A stretch of 64,000 nt of DNA from Pseudomonadales bacterium (GTDB lineage Bacteria > Pseudomonadota > Gammaproteobacteria > Pseudomonadales > Azotimanducaceae): positions 1,674,001 through 1,738,000 of the forward strand of contig WLWP01000001.1 of the NCBI GenBank assembly GCA_012103505.1, given 5' to 3'. Position 1 is the stretch's first letter; each line of letters begins with the position of its first letter. This document shows positions 59,761 through 64,000 of this stretch, piece by piece. The notes below the pieces were generated by a model that was given only the letters and a program-made list of their open reading frames with translations, was not told the DNA's origin and made no database searches. Both the position numbers and the translations under genes were made by a program.

Positions 59761-61733
59761 CCATAACCCCAATCAGTCGATTGTTAATCGCTAATCGAGG
59801 TGAAATCGCACGTCGAATTAACAGAACCGCTCATGACATGGGCATTGAAACAGTAGCCATCTATGCAGACGGTGACGCTGATGCTCCGTTTGTCCACGAA
59901 GCTGATACCGCAATTGCGTTGAACGGTAAGACAACCGCAGAAACTTACCTCGATGTAGAGAAAGTGTTGGGTGCGGCGCGTCGCTCGGGTGCTGACGCTA
60001 TTCATCCCGGCTACGGCTTCCTGTCTGAGAACGAAGGTTTCGCTCAAGCAGTTATAGATGCCGGGATTAAGTGGATCGGGCCATCTCCAGAAGTCATCGG
60101 CCTGATGGGAGACAAGCTTTCTGCTAAGAGATTGATGCAAGAAGCCGGCGTACCCATCCTGCCGGGTACCGAAATTGACGAAAACACAGACCTAGCCGCC
60201 GCGGCAGAAGGAATCGGTTATCCCGTCCTGGTCAAAGCCTCCGCTGGGGGTGGTGGGCGTGGTATGCGTGTTGTTGAGTCGGCAGACGGACTTGTTGCAG
60301 CCGTAGAAGGTGCTAAACGAGAAGCCGGTAGCTCCTTCGGCGACGACACCGTTTTCTTGGAAAAGTGGCTCGATGTTTCGCGACACGTTGAACTCCAGAT
60401 TCTCGGCGACCGACATGGCAATCTTGTGCACTGTTTCGAGCGTGAATGTTCAATTCAACGTCGTCACCAAAAAGTTATCGAAGAGGCGCCGAGCCCTGCG
60501 GTGACTGACGAGATTCGTGAACGAATGGGCGCCGCTGCTATCGCGGCGGCCAAAAAACTAGGCTACGCCTCGGCAGGTACGGTGGAGTTCTTGCTAGCTG
60601 GCGATGACTTCTACTTTTTAGAAGTAAACGCAAGACTTCAAGTGGAACACCCAATCACTGAAGAGATCATTGGCAAAGACCTGGTTCGCGAGCAGATCCG
60701 AGTTGCCGAAGGCGAGACCCTTTCGTTTACTCAGGAAGATTTGAGCATCAACGGCTGGGCCATCGAAGCGCGTCTTTATGCGGAAAATCCAGCGAAGAAC
60801 TTTCTTCCCTCGCCCGGAACTGTAATAGCGTGGGAACCTGCGACCGGCGGCGGTGCGCGCTTCGACTCCGGCGTCGAGAGTGGCAGCGTGATCAGTACAC
60901 AATTTGATCCGATGATTGCGAAAGTGATCGTGCACGCCCCGACACGGCGCGAAGCAGCTGCTCGTCTTGCCAGAGTGCTAGAGGCGACGCGTATCCAAGG
61001 CTTAACCACTAATCGAGATTTTCTCGTCGCAACGCTGCGCACCCCCGCATACTTGGCGGGACACACGACAACGGACTTTATCGATCGGGTGCAACCGGAT
61101 CGGGTGCGAGAGTTACCACGAAGTGAGCTGATCGAAGGGGCTCTTGCAGCTGTTATGGAAGGTCAGGCAAGACGCCGTGCAGTTGCTAAGATCAACAAAA
61201 GGATAGCCAGTGGTTGGCGCAACTCAACAATGCCCCCCGAGCGGATCACGTTTGGCTATGGCAAAGAAGACGAGGTCCTCGTTGAGTATCAGTCCCAGCG
61301 CGATGGCTCGTTCAAAGTCACGGTGGACGATGAGACTTTGAACGTTGTTTGTTACGCCGCTGGCTGTGGCCAAGTTGACCTAGCCATCGATGGAAGGAGA
61401 CTGAACTTTACCGTTGAACCTGTCGGCTCAACCTGGCTTGTCCAGTCATCGCTCGGCGGATTGGAGTTCGAAGAGCAACCACGCTATCCACTACCAGGTC
61501 TCAGTGACCTCAGTGGTGGTCTAGTAGCGCCAATGCCAGGGGCGGTCTTAGCGACGGAAGTGTCCGCGGGAGGCCGCGTGAAAAAAGGTGATCTGTTATT
61601 GATCCTAGAAGCCATGAAAATGGAGCATCGCATCACAGCGCCCATAGACGGCAAGGTGGAGGCAGTGCACGTCGCTGCGGGTGACCAAGTCGAAAACGGC
61701 CAACTACTCGTCACGATCAACGAAGAAGAATAA
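59748..61733 (+). CDS. Acyl-CoA carboxylase alpha subunit (biotin carboxylase + BCCP)
   Basis: A 661-aa biotin-dependent subunit. The biotin carboxylase part starts RLLIANRGEIARRINRT and has the ATP-grasp Gly loop KASAGGGGRGMR, followed by the metal-site EVNARLQVEHPITE. A linker domain precedes the C-terminal biotinyl domain with Lys624 in LEAMKMEH. Length and layout match LiuD/AtuF. It is coupled to the beta subunit by a 13-base overlap and followed by a 23-codon ORF and a crotonase, giving a carboxylation-hydration operon. Confidence 0.95.
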   Translation: MADVTITPISRLLIANRGEIARRINRTAHDMGIETVAIYADGDADAPFVHEADTAIALNGKTTAETYLDVEKVLGAARRSGADAIHPGYGFLSENEGFAQAVIDAGIKWIGPSPEVIGLMGDKLSAKRLMQEAGVPILPGTEIDENTDLAAAAEGIGYPVLVKASAGGGGRGMRVVESADGLVAAVEGAKREAGSSFGDDTVFLEKWLDVSRHVELQILGDRHGNLVHCFERECSIQRRHQKVIEEAPSPAVTDEIRERMGAAAIAAAKKLGYASAGTVEFLLAGDDFYFLEVNARLQVEHPITEEIIGKDLVREQIRVAEGETLSFTQEDLSINGWAIEARLYAENPAKNFLPSPGTVIAWEPATGGGARFDSGVESGSVISTQFDPMIAKVIVHAPTRREAAARLARVLEATRIQGLTTNRDFLVATLRTPAYLAGHTTTDFIDRVQPDRVRELPRSELIEGALAAVMEGQARRRAVAKINKRIASGWRNSTMPPERITFGYGKEDEVLVEYQSQRDGSFKVTVDDETLNVVCYAAGCGQVDLAIDGRRLNFTVEPVGSTWLVQSSLGGLEFEEQPRYPLPGLSDLSGGLVAPMPGAVLATEVSAGGRVKKGDLLLILEAMKMEHRITAPIDGKVEAVHVAAGDQVENGQLLVTINEEE

Positions 61734-61745
61734 AGGGGATTACCG

Positions 61746-61817
61746 ATGAGAACAGACACACACGCCTCGAACGGGGCCACACAATTTCCCTCAGAATCAA
61801 GTGGAGACACACGATGA
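61746..61817 (+). CDS. 23-codon ORF coupled to the crotonase gene
   Basis: ATG at 61746 with AAGGGGA seven bases upstream opens a 23-residue hydrophilic peptide (Thr/Ser/Asp-rich, no hydrophobic segment), whose TGA overlaps the crotonase ATG (ATGA at 61814). Good ribosome site plus stop/start overlap suggest it is translated and couples crotonase synthesis to the operon. It could be a leader-type ORF or chance; no family is recognised. Confidence 0.4.
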   Translation: MRTDTHASNGATQFPSESSGDTR

Positions 61818-62587
61818 GCGGTACAGAAGCTACGCTTTACGAAATCAAGAGCGGCGGCGCCGCCTGGATCACCTTAAATAGACCGGAAAACCGTAACGCA
61901 TTGTCCGCGGTCCTGGTGAATGAGCTTGGCGCACATCTGGAAAATGCTATTGGGGATGAGTCGGTCCGGTCGATCATAATCACAGGCACCGGTCCGGCAT
62001 TTTGTGCTGGAGCTGATCTGAAAAGTCCGCCGGGGCAATTAGTCGATGGCCAACGTACCATCACCTACCCCGACATTCTCAATATGGTTATGGACAGCCC
62101 AAAGCCTGTGATAGCGGCTATTAACGGGGCGGCGTTCGCTGGAGGGTTGGGGCTTGTCGGTGCAGCCGACATCACGGTCGCGGTCGAAGATGTTCAATTT
62201 AGTTTTAGTGAAGTACGGATAGGTGTAATTCCCGCCGTCATTTCTGTTGTGTGTCTACCGAAACTGGGGACACATCACGGCATGAAGCTTTTTCTAACAG
62301 GCGAGCGATTCACCGGCGCACAAGCAGTGAACATGGGGTTTGTGCATCGCGCGGTCCCCGCAGACGAGCTGATCTCAGCGGTCCAAGAGGAAATCGACAT
62401 GATTAATCTTGGGGGTCCTATTGCGGTGCAAGAGTGCAAAAAACTAGTTCGTCAGGTACCGCAACTGTCGCGCGAAGAAGGATTCGAACTTACGGGTGAG
62501 TGGTCAGGGCGCATGTTTAGGTCCGATGAAGGTGCCGAGGGCATGGCTGCCTTTAGAGAAAAACGCAATGCGTCTTGGATAGTCTAA
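61814..62587 (+). CDS. Enoyl-CoA hydratase/isomerase (crotonase) family
   Basis: A 257-aa crotonase with FCAGADLKSPP, oxyanion loop INGAAFAGGLGL and Glu133 in FSEVRIGVIPA, matching the second catalytic Glu of crotonase. The first Glu is replaced (Gly113), as in methylglutaconyl-CoA hydratase-like (LiuC/AtuE) proteins. Its place after the carboxylase operon fits hydration of a 3-methylglutaconyl- or isohexenylglutaconyl-type CoA. The next step, an HMG-CoA lyase-like enzyme, is not present in the window. A 220-bp region with nothing recognised follows (62588-62807). Confidence 0.9.
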   Translation: MSGTEATLYEIKSGGAAWITLNRPENRNALSAVLVNELGAHLENAIGDESVRSIIITGTGPAFCAGADLKSPPGQLVDGQRTITYPDILNMVMDSPKPVIAAINGAAFAGGLGLVGAADITVAVEDVQFSFSEVRIGVIPAVISVVCLPKLGTHHGMKLFLTGERFTGAQAVNMGFVHRAVPADELISAVQEEIDMINLGGPIAVQECKKLVRQVPQLSREEGFELTGEWSGRMFRSDEGAEGMAAFREKRNASWIV

Positions 62588-62807
62588 TCGCCAGCGACGA
62601 AGCCAATACCTAGCCTATGGGCAAAGAGGACTTTAACAAAGCGGAACACGGCCAACGTGTACAGCCCCTTCGCCCATCGCTGCCGCTCACACATGATCTC
62701 GCCTTGTCCGATTCGGAAAGGAAAAGGAAAGCCGGACTCAATCCCTAGTCCGATTGAATCGTGTGAGACAAAATCCACAACCAATGTAGGCTAACGTTGA
62801 CCTAGCG

Positions 62808-63764
62808 CTATCCTGACAACAACTCGCGGGGAGCCATCCACCCTCTTTGATCGTGCCACTGTTTTAGAATTGCGAACGCCCCAACCGCACGCGGTTTCCG
62901 TTGCACGGCTGCTACCTGCGCACGCCAGCGCGACAACTTTTCTGAAGGCCAACGTGACTGCCGACTAGGAGTTAAGGCTTGAACGTATGTGACGTACTCA
63001 CTTAAAGACGTCTTAACAAGCGGCTGCAGTTTAACGCCTGCAAAAAGTGGCTTGACCCGGTCTTCAACCAAAGACGAATCATCCAAATCACGGCATCGAA
63101 CCTGAATAGACGTGTGTTCGGACTCCGTAATCGTCTTCGCGATCTTCGCCCGAATCGGATTTAAATCCACATATGCCATCGCAGCAAGAACAGAACTCTC
63201 ATCTAGCAGGGCACAAGAATAAAATCTTTGCTCAAAGAAATGTCCAGAGCAGTCATCTTCCAAATTCGCACGACGCGCAATCGGTTGTTTGAGTAACTTC
63301 ATGAACACCGAAAGCGAACACAACTTTAACCGCAGGCTCTCAACGCGCGCTTGATCGCTCAAGATCGCCTGACGGATAACATCGTGATACTTCTGGTCGA
63401 TTCGCCCTTCGTGCACCTTCGGCGGGCAAACCCTCAGCCATCGATCAACGACCTCATGGTCTGTCCATTCATCTCCAGCATGGGGGTCGTAATGCAGGAC
63501 TAAGTGGAAGTGATTGGACATTATTGAGTACGCATAGACATCTACCGAAAAAGCGCTGGCAAGGCGACTCAACCGTTCAAGGAGCCACTCCTTTCGGTGG
63601 CTGTAGTCTCGACCTGTCAAGCGATCGAAGCCGCAAAGCCAGCTACGCCGCACACAGCGAGATACAATGTGATAACAAAGCGCCTGATTCGGATCGACTA
63701 ATTGGTGTCGAGGTGTTGCCATTTCGTCAGTATCTTTGAACAAGGAGAGCTCACAATTAGACAA
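62808..63764 (-). CDS. IS200-like/RAYT transposase (Y1 HUH domain)
   Basis: A 318-aa protein (304 aa if the ATG at 63722 is used) with the HUH motif in SIMSNHFHLVLHYD (His85, His87) and AYVDLNPIRAKI, typical of Y1 transposases related to REP-associated enzymes. The TTG at 63764 has AGGATGG upstream, so I keep it. No inverted terminal repeats or target duplications were recognised around it; like other RAYTs it may be a single-copy domesticated gene acting on short palindromes. It lies next to a 42-bp tandem duplication. Confidence 0.87.
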   Translation of the reverse strand: MSNCELSLFKDTDEMATPRHQLVDPNQALCYHIVSRCVRRSWLCGFDRLTGRDYSHRKEWLLERLSRLASAFSVDVYAYSIMSNHFHLVLHYDPHAGDEWTDHEVVDRWLRVCPPKVHEGRIDQKYHDVIRQAILSDQARVESLRLKLCSLSVFMKLLKQPIARRANLEDDCSGHFFEQRFYSCALLDESSVLAAMAYVDLNPIRAKIAKTITESEHTSIQVRCRDLDDSSLVEDRVKPLFAGVKLQPLVKTSLSEYVTYVQALTPSRQSRWPSEKLSRWRAQVAAVQRKPRAVGAFAILKQWHDQRGWMAPRELLSG

Positions 63765-63814
63765 TAACCCATCCTAACGACAGACTTCTCTTCGTCTTCG
63801 TAAGCCACAAAATT

Positions 63815-63898
63815 TGTGTGTCTTGTTGGGGGAAATCGTGTGTCTTGTGTCTAGGTTGTGTGTCTTGTTGGAGGAAATCGTGTGTCTAGGTTGAGGAG
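63815..63898. repeat. 42-bp tandem duplication upstream of the transposase
   Basis: Bases 63815-63845 and 63857-63887 are identical except for one base (GGGGG versus GGAGG), a period of 42. Both copies end in GTGTGTCT. The second copy includes the stop codon of the gene at the window edge. It is GT-rich and not obviously palindromic, so it is not a classic REP. Confidence 0.8.
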
Positions 63899-63999
63899 TT
63901 GTCCAGCAGCGTGGAGAGGAGGACTTCGCGGGCTTTTTTGGCATCGATTTTTGTCGCCACGCGACAGTTGGCAGGATTGCGCGCGTGTGTCCGTCGTTG
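63886..63999 (-). CDS. C-terminal fragment of an unidentified protein
   Basis: The reverse strand is open from the window edge to a TAG at 63886-63888. The 37 residues include RTHARNPANCRVATKIDAKK and then a helical AREVLLSTLLDN, a plausible genuine C-terminus with charged helix. The family is not recognised. The stop codon lies in the second copy of the 42-bp repeat, so repeat-copy changes could alter this end. Confidence 0.4.
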   Translation of the reverse strand, partial: QRRTHARNPANCRVATKIDAKKAREVLLSTLLDNSST

Positions 64000-64000
64000 A

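Noticed and set aside
1..64000. tRNA, rRNA, riboswitch, prophage, toxin-antitoxin or restriction-modification genes
   Set aside because: I looked for their usual signatures on both strands and saw none that I could support.

Overview
This 64 kb window looks like chromosomal DNA of a free-living, aerobic, probably marine gammaproteobacterium. The clues are indirect: GGAG/GAGAAG ribosome sites, a Tat lipoprotein, GPH-type (MelB-like) symporters, an IS200-like/RAYT transposase gene and moderate GC judged by eye. No rRNA, tRNA or housekeeping marker is present to settle the lineage. About 57 protein genes are packed tightly on both strands, and no gene-free stretch exceeds 300 bases. There is no prophage, CRISPR array, conjugation module or recognisable restriction-modification system.

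Layout. 1-6.5 kb: edge fragment of a DUF35 protein, a class III CoA-transferase, an SDR/isopropylmalate-dehydrogenase-like pair, and a TetR regulator with two alpha/beta hydrolases. 6.6-11.1 kb: a small membrane protein, a TIR-TolB-like-TPR protein and a two-gene acyl-CoA dehydrogenase (ACAD) operon. 11.4-18.5 kb: MFS transporter, phytanoyl-CoA dioxygenase (PhyH)-like enzyme, a molybdopterin oxidoreductase, and an IorAB-like molybdenum hydroxylase. 18.5-24.8 kb: GST, SelA-like PLP enzyme, amidohydrolase, lactonase, FGGY kinase and a second PhyH enzyme; two sets of short tandem repeats sit at the two ends of the kinase gene. 24.9-26.5 kb: an exported protein with seven calcium-loop repeats. 26.5-33 kb: SDR, ACAD, GPH symporter, Baeyer-Villiger-type monooxygenase, crotonase. 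33-41.9 kb: GPH symporter, SnoaL-like protein, Rieske oxygenase and a frameshifted sulfatase on one strand; ROK kinase, DUF938 methyltransferase, LLM oxidoreductase and CoA-transferase on the other. 41.9-45.9 kb: DUF3667 protein, winged-helix/TPR regulator and a frameshifted lipoprotein. 45.9-62.6 kb: acylating aldehyde dehydrogenase, SDR, nitroreductase, second Rieske oxygenase, cupin, a two-subunit CoA-transferase, dienoyl-CoA isomerase, LLM/GST/ACAD/ACAD operon, biotin-dependent acyl-CoA carboxylase and crotonase. 62.8-64 kb: transposase (RAYT-like), a 42-bp tandem duplication and the end of an unknown gene.

How the genes fit. The dominant theme is CoA-thioester catabolism of carboxylic acids made by oxidising bulky, branched or cyclic compounds: ring or chain oxygenation (Rieske, Baeyer-Villiger, PhyH, molybdenum hydroxylases, flavin LLM enzymes), CoA activation by transferases, dehydrogenation by five ACADs (two adjacent pairs, one single), hydration/isomerisation by crotonases, and carboxylation by an MCC/geranyl-CoA-carboxylase-like enzyme. 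A second theme is sugar or sulfated-substrate use (sulfatase, ROK and FGGY kinases, lactonase, SelA-like/amidohydrolase pair, GPH symporters). No substrate can be named from sequence alone.

Most noteworthy: a nine-unit 14-bp minisatellite forming the shared 3' end of two convergent genes; a symporter gene with no ATG/GTG/TTG in front of its first helix; a CoA-transferase pair in which one subunit has Ala in place of the catalytic Asp; a TIR protein fused to a TolB-like/TPR core that reappears in a winged-helix regulator; and two genes each broken by a single missing base.
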